Position numbers and translations under genes: made by a program
Virus record (IMG/VR): IMGVR_UViG_3300023049_000335
Coordinates: 1 to 24,539 of that record
DNA length: 24,539 nucleotides
Source of the DNA: a virus
Reading direction: 5' to 3' (one strand)
Shown: positions 7,421 to 15,339 of the stretch, piece by piece
Position numbering within the stretch: the stretch's first letter is position 1
Layout of the letters: the number at the start of each line of letters is the position of its first letter
The notes under the pieces: generated by a model
The model's database searches: none
Seen by the model: only the letters and a program-made list of their open reading frames with translations
Told to the model about the DNA's origin: nothing

Positions 7421-8792
7421 GTTTCACCATTTTAATATTGCCAGCATCCCACAAACGTCGATAACCAGCGTTGAACATATTTTGAGATTCAGTTAGATTT
7501 GGATCAAACAGTTCACCAAGCATTCTTGATAATCTATGTTTCTGACATCTTTGTCTGGATAGTATCTCACTTTTAGTTACATATTTATAATTTGGTTTGG
7601 TTACACACAATTCTTTAAAACCAATCTTCTTGTAAACGTTGCCGGTAGAGTATCTCAAATCAGCAAAAGTGAACAAGTTAGAAATCTTAAACAATTTCAT
7701 CGCATTATTAATCAATCTGGACCCACCACCAATTACTGTTGACCCATTCTTAAAAGCCATTCTTATTAATTCACAGCCACCTTTGGTTTTGCTGATAGAA
7801 ACAGCACCAACGATTGATTTATTAAAAATCAAAGCAAGATAATGACGTGCTGGCCTGTGTCCTTGAAGATGGTTAGCAGAAAAGAAAAGATTGGCCTCTG
7901 ATTCGCTTATTTCAATAATACCGCATTTTCTTGCATGCAATTTTGATGATCTGCCTAAATAGTGACCTATCATTGATTTTATAAGATCTTTCTGATTATT
8001 CCATTCGAAACAATAAAATTGTTTAAGAGAAATATTATTCTTAATTGCTAATAGTGCCTTATCTTGATGTTTTTTCCTTTCTTTTACTGTTTCTTGTTTA
8101 TTGTAAGAATGCCAATAATAACCATGATATTCTATACCGAATTTTAATTCTGGAATATAAATATCTATTTCTAACGGTGAAATCGAAGTGCGATCATTAA
8201 TAACTGTCTCATAACCTAAAGATGTGATATGATCATTGATTAAAAGCTGTCCAGAACTGGTAGAACAAAATTTGCAAGACGGTATTGTTAAATGATTGTA
8301 TGGAGACTGCTGAGAGATGTTACCACAAAGATTGCATTTAAAATCGATTTTATTTTTCCAATTAATAAAAATCGTTTCGCTATAATCAAATAATTCCTTA
8401 TTTGCTTTTATGGCTCTTTCGATATATTCATCATTTGTTATTGATTTGAATTTCTCTCTGTAGTCAGAATCTTCCCATCTTTCTTCTCCCATCTTTCTTT
8501 GGTTTTCAAGATATTCGCCAGATTTTTTAACATCAACTTGATTACTTCTATATTCAGAATCAAGCCAACATTGTTTTGTGGATTCTGAAAATTTTTCGGA
8601 TAAACCTTGCCCAATACATGCTGGGCACTTCCAATCAATCTGATTTTCGACCACGCGGGATTTAACTCTTATAGTAACAATCCTCTCTTTGTTACATAAA
8701 TCGCATCTACATATTACCTTAGGTCTGTAGGCATTTTTGACACATTCTGCACCATATCCGAAATTTCCCTTGGTGGCATTCCAATCTATCAT
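7410..8792 (-). CDS. Free-standing Vsr-like (EDxHD-type) homing endonuclease with zinc ribbons and GNAT-like tail
   Basis: A 460-residue protein that looks like a free-standing homing endonuclease. Two CxxC...CxxC zinc-ribbon patterns (C30/C33...C56/C59 and C153/C156...C173/C176) come first. A Vsr-like nuclease core follows: SPLEIDIYIP with Glu208 and Asp210, GIEYHGYYWHS (219-229) and KHQDK (241-245), the layout of the EDxHD family often found near inteins in phages. The C-terminal part resembles a GNAT or Mom-like acyltransferase: GGGSRLI (355-361) and NVYKKIGF (385-392). It ends with WDAGNIK, a common tail in homing nucleases. The ATG follows the terminase stop directly (TAAATG), and the 3' end overlaps the portal start by 11 nt. 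The gene is strikingly AT-rich (12 G/C in 8341-8400), unlike its neighbours, which supports horizontal insertion. Confidence 0.82.
   Translation of the reverse strand: MIDWNATKGNFGYGAECVKNAYRPKVICRCDLCNKERIVTIRVKSRVVENQIDWKCPACIGQGLSEKFSESTKQCWLDSEYRSNQVDVKKSGEYLENQRKMGEERWEDSDYREKFKSITNDEYIERAIKANKELFDYSETIFINWKNKIDFKCNLCGNISQQSPYNHLTIPSCKFCSTSSGQLLINDHITSLGYETVINDRTSISPLEIDIYIPELKFGIEYHGYYWHSYNKQETVKERKKHQDKALLAIKNNISLKQFYCFEWNNQKDLIKSMIGHYLGRSSKLHARKCGIIEISESEANLFFSANHLQGHRPARHYLALIFNKSIVGAVSISKTKGGCELIRMAFKNGSTVIGGGSRLINNAMKLFKISNLFTFADLRYSTGNVYKKIGFKELCVTKPNYKYVTKSEILSRQRCQKHRLSRMLGELFDPNLTESQNMFNAGYRRLWDAGNIKMVKHGE
7582..7589 (-). promoter_or_regulatory. Perfect T4-type late promoter box inside the homing endonuclease gene
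   Basis: The minus strand reads TATAAATA, the T4 late-promoter octamer recognised by gp55-type sigma. It is about 160 nt upstream of the portal start and would give a leader of about 150 nt. It falls within codons for YKY of the endonuclease in AT-rich DNA, so chance is a serious alternative. A plus-strand copy of the same octamer occurs at 8156-8163 in the same gene, which weakens the case. Confidence 0.3.
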
Positions 8793-11700
8793 TTACTTGC
8801 CATAATATGATTTTCTCTTGACTACAGGTGCTTCCACCTTTTTTCGGTCGCCAAGCCAAAGGTCACGGGCGAATCCGGCCACTTGATCCTCGTATGACGT
8901 GGATTCAGGACCGTTAGGTTCGTCGTGGTCGACCGATACTGGTGACACCAAATTCTGATCGTATGCGATAATGGTTTCGTCTGAAGTGGTGGTAGCGAAA
9001 GCAATATCCTGATCGATCTTGAAAGGTAATACTTTACTTTTATTTGGATCAGGATTGCTAACCAGTGCCACCAAACCAAGCCCCGCTCCGAGGCAAAGGT
9101 CATCATGACAACCGACTTCCGCACCAGTTTTACCAGTGGGTCTACCACCACGATCTCGGTGATTAATGTATGTGCACAATTGGTCATGCAAGCGTGAACT
9201 ATAAACCTTCACGCATTCAGGCCGACCAAGTAGGTTGATCATCATCTTATTCAGGCCAATCTTACTAATATCAGTCGTAAAATGACCATAAGGATCAAGC
9301 TTCGGTTTTACCCCAGCTTTATCAGGAATTCTAATCCTACGCCAGAGATTAGGATAACCATACTCAAGCCGAAGCTCATCGATTACACCATCACCACCAT
9401 TATTGCGTTCCACATTAACCAAAGCATTATTATAGAAACGCCCAAGCATATCAACATATGGACAAAGCATCTTCGGGATGCAACGCATCATCATTTCAGC
9501 AACTTGCTCACCAGTCTCTAGGCAAAAGACTTCAAGAGCATGAAAGTCATTGCCACGACCAGTCATCGTATCAACGCCCATCGTGTAGGTATAACCCTGT
9601 GGGGCGTCCGGGTGTTGACGGACAGGCATTTCCCAGAACCAGAGGCCCTGATTCCCTTCAAAATCGAAATCCAACTGAATCGGCTCCCGTCTGATCGGGT
9701 GCATGTATTGCTGAATCCCCTTAGCGATCTTGAGGGGCTTGCGAACCATTTCATCGATAGCATCAAGATTCAGAGCTGGCAAAACAGTCTTACCAGAGCT
9801 GACCACGCGGGCTAAGATTTCTTGGTCGAACTTCCATGTTTCTCCTTCTTCCGCTAGAGCATTATACTGCTTTTGCAACCAGGGAGACCAATATGGGCCG
9901 TACTTCTCTCTTTCTTCAGATGTAACGCATTCTCGAATACCATCACATGGGGCAATTCTAACTTGCTCGTTGGTACCCTTATCCTTGTACTCGATCTCCC
10001 AATCCATGTCATACCAATTGATGGTAATGAGATTGAACCCGTTGGCATTCTGCTCAGCTCCCTTGAGCATTTTGTAGTACCAATCACCCATACCGTTCAA
10101 CGTAGAAACCACAATCACACGACCACCGTGTTGGAGTGTGTTGTGGCTCACAAGACTGTTTGATACGTAGCAGTGTTTTTCGGGGACTTGGATGTCGAAT
10201 GTTTCTCGAATGTCTTCTTCGACTTTAACGATTTTGTCGACGAAGAGCTTATTCTTCACGAGCCAACTATTGATGTCGCCTACTTCATGCTTGAATAGGC
10301 CATTAATATCGTTGTATCGAATTCGTCCATAAGACCCACATCGGGTGATTTCTTCATCACCGGGGTTCTCACGAATCAGAGTGTTGCATTCGGCTTCGAA
10401 AAGGTGGACCAATACTGGATGGTCGGTGTTGTATGATTGGCCGGATTCTGCACAGAGTCGTAGGTCGTGGCGGGTTGAGTAGAAGTGTTCTGAGAAGGTG
10501 TTTCCGAGATCGGAGTCGACGATTATTAATCGGTGGTGTCCAGCCGATGTCTGGGACACTGAGATCGGGAATCCAAAATCGAACATGATGTTTTGGATGT
10601 CTCGGACCAATTCTTGGCTGTCGAATATTGCTCCGATTCGTTTTCCGCTAGCACTTTGTGAATCGATTATGCCACAAAGAACATGGTAGTAGTTGTCGCG
10701 TCCCAGTTCTAGAATCTCATCACTGATTCGTCGTTCTGTTGGTTCAGTGGTTAGCGAGATGCCGTATTTTTCGGCTAGTTCGAACGCTTTGGGAGAGCTG
10801 ACTTTTAGTTGTCGTTTGTTGATGACGAATCCGTCTTGACCAAAGTATTCGGTTAAGACGTCGATGAATTCTGTGGTTTGTAGTTGGCTGTTGAATTTGG
10901 TGTGGATTTGTTTGCCGACTACGTGACCTCTGCTGAATAGGATACCAGCAAGGTAGAGTTCTGGGTTGACTTTTTTGATTTCTGGTGTGTCGCCCAATCG
11001 GACTACGATGTATTCACCGGGTGAGGCATCGTTCATGTAACGCCAGACGTACTCACCGTTGGGGTCGATGACTCTGAATCGGTGGTTGGGTGTGGTGGTG
11101 AGTTCGAGCCCTAGGTCGGTTGTGATTTTGCGGACTGGTCCTGTGCCTGATAGGTAGACTTTGTCGGCTGGTAGGATTTCTTCGTCTGTTTGTACTTTGA
11201 TGTCGATGTCTTGCCATCGTTCTTTTCCGCTGACAAGCGAATCCATACGGATTAGCCCGGTGTCAGTTGTCAGTAGCGTTTCAGCTACGACGCAAGAATA
11301 ACCTGATGCCCACATACGGTCCATACTCGGAATAAAGGCTGCTTCGTCAATAATATTTAGTGACGCGGAGTGGGATCGTAGAACTTCGGAGCTGCTTGTG
11401 AGTGATTTGATGCTTGAGCCATTGGGGAATACTATTTCGTGCTCGTTTCGTTTTTCGGGTTCCCAGAGCTTTTGCATCCATTCTGGTAGGTTGTCGAACA
11501 GGAAGGTGATGTTACGTCTCAAGAAGCCTTTCGCGTCGTCTTCTTTCTTGGAGATGATGAGGATGGCTTGATATGGGAAGAACATTCCCTGGTGGAGTGC
11601 GTAGGCTCCGGAGATTTGGGAGATGCCGCATTGTCGGCATTTTCTTACGATGTTGAACCTGTGGCTGTCGAATTGGCTTAGTGCGTTGAGTTGATACTTG

Positions 11701-11813
11701 AATGGGTTAAACGGGATGATGCCAGCTGATGGGTGCTGAATGTGGCAATGTTGGGATAGGAAATATGCGATAGAGCTTTGGCATTTGTGTATTTCTTTTT
11801 CGAGTTCGTTCAC
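8793..11813 (-). CDS. 17: Large terminase (ATPase/nuclease), T4 gp17-like, interrupted by an intein
   Basis: The 1006-residue precursor contains a 621-residue terminase (T4 gp17 has 610) plus a 385-residue intein at residues 174-558. This is the packaging motor: an N-terminal ATPase and a C-terminal RNase H-like nuclease. The Walker A equivalent is RKCRQCGIS (57-65), a deviant form without the usual GKT. Walker B and the catalytic Glu are IIDEAAF (154-160). The coupling motif is STLNG (570-574). Nuclease residues are visible at Asp748 (MGVDTMTGRGND), Glu802 (VNVERNN) and His903-Asp904-Asp905. The start is GTG at 11813, with AAGGG 6 nt upstream, sharing one base with the TAG stop of the small terminase. 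The stop touches the ATG of the homing endonuclease. Confidence 0.94.
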   Translation of the reverse strand: MNELEKEIHKCQSSIAYFLSQHCHIQHPSAGIIPFNPFKYQLNALSQFDSHRFNIVRKCRQCGISQISGAYALHQGMFFPYQAILIISKKEDDAKGFLRRNITFLFDNLPEWMQKLWEPEKRNEHEIVFPNGSSIKSLTSSSEVLRSHSASLNIIDEAAFIPSMDRMWASGYSCVVAETLLTTDTGLIRMDSLVSGKERWQDIDIKVQTDEEILPADKVYLSGTGPVRKITTDLGLELTTTPNHRFRVIDPNGEYVWRYMNDASPGEYIVVRLGDTPEIKKVNPELYLAGILFSRGHVVGKQIHTKFNSQLQTTEFIDVLTEYFGQDGFVINKRQLKVSSPKAFELAEKYGISLTTEPTERRISDEILELGRDNYYHVLCGIIDSQSASGKRIGAIFDSQELVRDIQNIMFDFGFPISVSQTSAGHHRLIIVDSDLGNTFSEHFYSTRHDLRLCAESGQSYNTDHPVLVHLFEAECNTLIRENPGDEEITRCGSYGRIRYNDINGLFKHEVGDINSWLVKNKLFVDKIVKVEEDIRETFDIQVPEKHCYVSNSLVSHNTLQHGGRVIVVSTLNGMGDWYYKMLKGAEQNANGFNLITINWYDMDWEIEYKDKGTNEQVRIAPCDGIRECVTSEEREKYGPYWSPWLQKQYNALAEEGETWKFDQEILARVVSSGKTVLPALNLDAIDEMVRKPLKIAKGIQQYMHPIRREPIQLDFDFEGNQGLWFWEMPVRQHPDAPQGYTYTMGVDTMTGRGNDFHALEVFCLETGEQVAEMMMRCIPKMLCPYVDMLGRFYNNALVNVERNNGGDGVIDELRLEYGYPNLWRRIRIPDKAGVKPKLDPYGHFTTDISKIGLNKMMINLLGRPECVKVYSSRLHDQLCTYINHRDRGGRPTGKTGAEVGCHDDLCLGAGLGLVALVSNPDPNKSKVLPFKIDQDIAFATTTSDETIIAYDQNLVSPVSVDHDEPNGPESTSYEDQVAGFARDLWLGDRKKVEAPVVKRKSYYGK
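10140..11294 (-). mobile_element. Intein with degenerate LAGLIDADG domain in the large terminase
   Basis: A 385-residue intein (precursor residues 174-558) that starts with Cys (CVVAETLL), has block B TTTPNHRF, and ends SNSLVSHN before Thr. Splicing restores WASGYS/TLQHGG just ahead of the STLNG coupling motif. The two LAGLIDADG helices are recognisable but damaged: LAGILFSRG has Arg295 where the catalytic Asp belongs, and LCGIIDSQS has Gln386 there. Splice-junction residues are intact, so the endonuclease is probably dead while splicing is kept. Base composition is close to that of the surrounding phage genes, unlike the portal intein, which fits long residence. Confidence 0.92.
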
Positions 11814-12388
11814 TATTGACCCTTACTTTTCATACCGTTTTCGAGCATGGCTACGAGGCCAGCACTTCCAACCGCTGTATTGGTTGAATTATTAGTTATG
11901 TTCTTAGAGGGACCTTTGCGAGCAGATAGAATTTTCGCCTGAGATTCCAGGACTTTGACGACGGTTTGGCTGATGCTGGATCGGGTGTCGATTGCTTGGA
12001 GAAGTCTTTGTAGAGTTCCGCCGTGGACGACTTTGTCCTGACTTTGAATCAGGTCTTTGATCATTTGAATGGCGGCTGTTGCTTCTTCGCGATCTTCAGC
12101 ACAGTTAGTGAGCACAAGATTTGTTATTGCTTGTGCTTTTTCGATGACGTAGTCTTCGAATTCGTCACGGTCGTCTTCTTCAATTTGGTCGTCGGTTTCC
12201 TGGATAATCCTCTGCGTAACTTTTTGGCTAGAGGATTCTTGCTCCATTAACTCTCCGACTTGTGGCGGGTCTGCGAGTGTGCCATCAAGCTCACTCAGCA
12301 TCGCCTCCATCTCTTCCATCGGGTTCGTTATCTGCGGACTCGTTGGCTGCGGATTGTCGCTGGGAGTCGGTTGATTTGTCGTGTCCAT
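11813..12388 (-). CDS. 16: Small terminase subunit, T4 gp16-like (probable)
   Basis: Directly upstream of the large terminase and sharing one base with its GTG start. The chosen ATG at 12388 (MDTTNQPTP) has GAGG five nt upstream. An in-frame ATG at 12403 has AGGA only two nt away and is less likely. The protein has a Pro/Thr-rich acidic N-terminus, a helical middle (YVIEKAQAITNLVL onward, then two further helices) and a polar linker ending in TAVGSAGLVAMLENG. That resembles the gp16 family layout of a central oligomerising helical core and a short conserved C-terminal segment. It would recognise phage DNA and regulate the gp17 motor. The call relies on gene order and layout rather than a diagnostic motif. 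Confidence 0.65.
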   Translation of the reverse strand: MDTTNQPTPSDNPQPTSPQITNPMEEMEAMLSELDGTLADPPQVGELMEQESSSQKVTQRIIQETDDQIEEDDRDEFEDYVIEKAQAITNLVLTNCAEDREEATAAIQMIKDLIQSQDKVVHGGTLQRLLQAIDTRSSISQTVVKVLESQAKILSARKGPSKNITNNSTNTAVGSAGLVAMLENGMKSKGQ

Positions 12389-12785
12389 GTTCACCTCTAC
12401 CATGTTCCTGAGTGTGGCCCGATCGTTTACGCTTGGGGTTCACTCTTCCAGAAGGTCGAATGTTACCAAGTTTCTGATGACCACCTGGAGTTATATGCCC
12501 CTTGGTAGGGTTCTTCCTAATCCGGCGTTGAATTCTATCACGCACGGAGCTTGCAACATCCTCTAATAGAAGATTAACATCCTCAAGGGTAGCACTACCT
12601 TCTGCAATTTTGATAAAGGTAGGATCTATGTCCGGGTTAAGCCCGTTCCGCTGACAGGCTTCAATGTAATCCCTGGGCGTTATTTGGATGTTTTTTCCTT
12701 CGAGGATTTCTTGGACTTTTTCGAACGCCGGGGCTTGGCCGGTGCAGACTGCGAGGACCCAGTCGGATTTGTTCGTTTTAGCCAT
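12291..12785 (-). CDS. Conserved-looking small protein of unknown function (164 aa)
   Basis: Not recognised. The first 90 residues (MAKTNKSDWV to VRDRIQRRI) look like a compact soluble domain with helices. The rest is basic and then polar low complexity rich in His, Gly, Ser and Asp. The ATG at 12785 has AAGGA about 9 nt upstream. The last 98 nt overlap the small terminase in another frame, and the first 106 nt overlap the preceding 65-codon ORF. The overlaps are long, so either tail could be a read-through of little importance. Position between a putative late sigma factor and the terminase suggests a late gene, but nothing in the sequence gives a function. Confidence 0.6.
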   Translation of the reverse strand: MAKTNKSDWVLAVCTGQAPAFEKVQEILEGKNIQITPRDYIEACQRNGLNPDIDPTFIKIAEGSATLEDVNLLLEDVASSVRDRIQRRIRKNPTKGHITPGGHQKLGNIRPSGRVNPKRKRSGHTQEHGRGEHGHDKSTDSQRQSAANESADNEPDGRDGGDAE

Positions 12786-12877
12786 CTATCTCGTTCCTTG
12801 GGATCAACAAATGAACTGACAGGATCTCCCCACTTATGAGGAAAGAAAGCACCGTCAGTAATATGATTTAACTGCAT
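12680..12877 (-). CDS. Small hypothetical protein with lysine-rich tail (65 aa)
   Basis: Not recognised. The ATG at 12877 lies inside the last codons of the upstream sigma-like gene (10-nt overlap) with GAGAA 8 nt before it. The first 34 residues (MQLNHITDGAFFPHKW onward) look protein-like. The rest is a Ser/Lys-rich basic tail (KPRRSKKSKKSSKEK) that is read in a different frame over the start of the 164-aa gene. It could be a real DNA-binding or virion-associated small protein. The tail may also be partly a shadow of the next gene. Confidence 0.5.
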   Translation of the reverse strand: MQLNHITDGAFFPHKWGDPVSSFVDPKERDRWLKRTNPTGSSQSAPAKPRRSKKSKKSSKEKTSK

Positions 12878-13776
12878 CGCAATTCTCGTGTATCGAAATT
12901 CTCAGCATGCAATTCCATCATTACACGTAGGACGACCAATGCATGGTCAACACTTTTACGTTCGACTCCAGATATAGTACATAATTTCTTCTTGAAATTC
13001 TTATCAGGGTCCGACTCGCTCGAAAGCTCAATCAAAGCATCAACCACATCACAATAATCAGGATTAAACCACATCTCCCGCTTAGCCTGCAGCAAAGCAC
13101 TAGTATACTGCTCATTGTTGCCATTTGAGTGCTTACGCGAGATAAACTCAGTGTAATTATCACCATTGCGTACGTCCCGAGTGTCCTTCTTCACATACGC
13201 CAGGATAACCGTGCGAGCCACCTGCGACCACATGTTAAAGACCTTAGACATGCCCCTATAAAGAACATGATAAGTCCCACCATACAACCCTTGGGAAGGC
13301 TCGATATACCCGTCATTCTTTAAGACCTGTCCACAATGTGGACACTTGGGGTACATCTGCACCAATCGATCCGGATTGATTATCCCGAACTCGAAAGCAG
13401 CCGGATCATAAAGAACCGAGGCATTGGGGCGATCATACGAGAAGCAACCGCGACAATGAGCACGGGCTCTGTATTTGTAGAGGGTGCGTTCGATTTGCAT
13501 GTACGCGACATGCACAAGCTCGTTCAACGCACTGGGATCATGACCTCGGTAGATGTTGTAGAGGCCCTGTTTGCGAATGAGTTGAATAATCAGCTCATTG
13601 GCGTGCTCCATGATGGAGTTTCGGTAGATTACACTAGTGGTCCCGGTCCAGATATACCGGGTCAGTTTCCATTCAACGATTTCATTGATGAAATAGTGTT
13701 TTTTCTTCAATTCTTCTCTGTCCGGCTTTAGGCTTGGCCGGAGGTCGGAAGTTGCGTTTGATGAGAGTAGGACCAT
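12868..13776 (-). CDS. Possible late-transcription sigma factor, T4 gp55-like, with inserted zinc ribbon
   Basis: A 302-residue protein with a pattern I read as T4 gp55, the late sigma factor. HYFINEIVEWK (27-37) matches the gp55 start, where an aromatic/Asn segment precedes a helix ending in WK. A helical region 2-like segment at 50-105 (ANELIIQLIRKQGLYN, then LNELVHVAYMQIERTL) resumes at about 165-200 with KVFNMWSQVARTVILAYVKKD, similar to the region that binds the RNA polymerase clamp and the promoter. Between them is a zinc-ribbon-like insert, C108xxC111...C145xxC148, which T4 gp55 lacks. The ATG at 13776 overlaps the helicase gene by 95 nt. A TTG at 13710 would shorten the overlap and still keep the HYF motif. 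Without a profile search this is a moderate-confidence call. Confidence 0.5.
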   Translation of the reverse strand: MVLLSSNATSDLRPSLKPDREELKKKHYFINEIVEWKLTRYIWTGTTSVIYRNSIMEHANELIIQLIRKQGLYNIYRGHDPSALNELVHVAYMQIERTLYKYRARAHCRGCFSYDRPNASVLYDPAAFEFGIINPDRLVQMYPKCPHCGQVLKNDGYIEPSQGLYGGTYHVLYRGMSKVFNMWSQVARTVILAYVKKDTRDVRNGDNYTEFISRKHSNGNNEQYTSALLQAKREMWFNPDYCDVVDALIELSSESDPDKNFKKKLCTISGVERKSVDHALVVLRVMMELHAENFDTRELRCS

Positions 13777-15307
13777 CTATTGTATCATGTCCAAAATTGA
13801 CCGCAGAATCGTATTCTGCATCGACGATGGTTTTGAGTCTGGCTTTGCCATGCTCGTACAGGTAATGATTGCATCGGAACAGCACGTCGTACACGTAGCT
13901 GAATCCTCTATTATTTACCCTTAGAGCACGTCCAATCTTCTGCAGGAAATCGGATCTCAATTTCCCGCCAGCAGCCATTATCAGGTTATCGACGCCACCC
14001 TTGACGTCAAGACCTCTATTAACTATTTTCCCTCCAATTAGAACATCGAGGTCCCCAGCAGCAAAACGATCAATAAATTCAGTCCTCTCCCGCTTTGGCG
14101 TCTTACCATAAATGAACCCTGCAGTCATACCTCTCGCACGAGCCGACTCAAGCAAATTCTCACCCAACGGAATTCTATCCACAAGGATCATATTCTTCTC
14201 ACCAGCATGGAATTGCACAATAGCAAGAATTAGATCATGGAATCTCTGATTCTCAACCATGAACAGATTCGTCGCTTCATCCAAAACAATCTTATTATGA
14301 AGATCGAATTGGGGGTCTTCATAAACCATCATTCGATACTTCAACGGAATGATCCGGCCCCGAGCCTCGATTTCTTTACGTTGCATTTCGAAAATAATGT
14401 AGCCGAAATTCTCTTCGACATTCAAATTCGAAATCGGCTTTTCATCATCAAACGGGGTAGCCGAGAACCCATATCGACGTCGACCATTAAAAAGCTTACG
14501 AATTACTTGCTTATAAGTCGAAGAGTTGCTGTGATCACATTCATCAACAATTATCATCTCCGCATTCTTCACATACTCCATCAACATCTTATAATTGCGT
14601 TTCCGCGTCTCATAAGCCAAAAGCGATGATTCCCAACGCTTATGAGCCTGCTTGAATGTCTTTTCGTTCTTATACGAGCCCTCTTCTGGCTCGTCCTTGG
14701 GCGGTTTGGGCGGGTTGAGGCTTTGGATAGATCCGATGACGATCTGCTCTCCGTTAGGCTTTTCGCCAGCGAAAAACATACCGATCTCACTAGCCACTTC
14801 ACGCAATTTCAGTCTATCGCTAAGTTGAGAAACCACAACGGTCATATCAGCAAGAATCAGAGTAGGACAATTAATTGCCTTACACATCCCGGCTATGATC
14901 TCTGTTTTACCGGCCCCGGTGGTGAGTTTGAATATGCCGCACTCACACTTGATACCCTTCTTGATTGCGGCTATTTGGTAGTCTTCGAGAGTGATGCCGG
15001 GCAAGAAATCCTTATCGACAAGCTTTTCGTCGATGTAGGTGTATTTCCATTTTGGGCGTTGATCTTCAACATGAAATGGGAGATCATGTTTCCGGCATTG
15101 GAAAGCCAGACGCCCTAAGAATGTTCTGACTACCCGTTTATTGATACGATCGAATTTTCGATATTTTCCCTGCCAGCTACGAGCCGTGCTTGTGGTTCTA
15201 TAAGCATTCGGATCTTCGAATGTAAACGCTTCCCATAAAATCTGGGATTCGGCATCCGAAATTGTGTCGAGATAGACGTGTTTATTATCTCTCAGTACAG
15301 CTCTCAT
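13682..15307 (-). CDS. uvsW: UvsW-like superfamily 2 DNA/RNA helicase
   Basis: A 541-residue SF2 helicase. Motifs in order: Q-like LEDYQIAAI (107-115), Walker A TTGAGKT (129-135), Walker B DECD (255-258), motif III SATP (282-285), motif V GGKIVNRGLDV (425-435) and motif VI QKIGRALR (456-463). The N-terminal 100 residues match the extra domain of T4 UvsW, which branch-migrates recombination intermediates, dismantles R-loops and shifts replication away from origin-dependent starts late in infection. T4 UvsW has about 500 residues. The ATG at 15307 has TGAGG 8 nt upstream. It is the first gene after the hairpin at 15369-15406, so it may have its own promoter. The last 95 nt overlap the next gene. 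Confidence 0.9.
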   Translation of the reverse strand: MRAVLRDNKHVYLDTISDAESQILWEAFTFEDPNAYRTTSTARSWQGKYRKFDRINKRVVRTFLGRLAFQCRKHDLPFHVEDQRPKWKYTYIDEKLVDKDFLPGITLEDYQIAAIKKGIKCECGIFKLTTGAGKTEIIAGMCKAINCPTLILADMTVVVSQLSDRLKLREVASEIGMFFAGEKPNGEQIVIGSIQSLNPPKPPKDEPEEGSYKNEKTFKQAHKRWESSLLAYETRKRNYKMLMEYVKNAEMIIVDECDHSNSSTYKQVIRKLFNGRRRYGFSATPFDDEKPISNLNVEENFGYIIFEMQRKEIEARGRIIPLKYRMMVYEDPQFDLHNKIVLDEATNLFMVENQRFHDLILAIVQFHAGEKNMILVDRIPLGENLLESARARGMTAGFIYGKTPKRERTEFIDRFAAGDLDVLIGGKIVNRGLDVKGGVDNLIMAAGGKLRSDFLQKIGRALRVNNRGFSYVYDVLFRCNHYLYEHGKARLKTIVDAEYDSAVNFGHDTIDGPTLIKRNFRPPAKPKAGQRRIEEKTLFHQ

Positions 15308-15339
15308 CCATCATACCTCAGTGTAAGATCAACGTGTTT

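Noticed and set aside
8156-8163. TATAAATA on the plus strand inside the homing endonuclease
   Set aside because: No plus-strand gene follows it, and the DNA is very AT-rich, so chance is the best explanation.
12389-12403. ATG at 12403 as the small terminase start
   Set aside because: Its AGGA is only two nt from the ATG, whereas the ATG at 12388 has GAGG at a normal spacing.
13129-15118. Plus-strand frames opposite the sigma-like and helicase genes
   Set aside because: The helicase motifs on the minus strand are unambiguous; the opposite frames show no start signals or recognisable domains.
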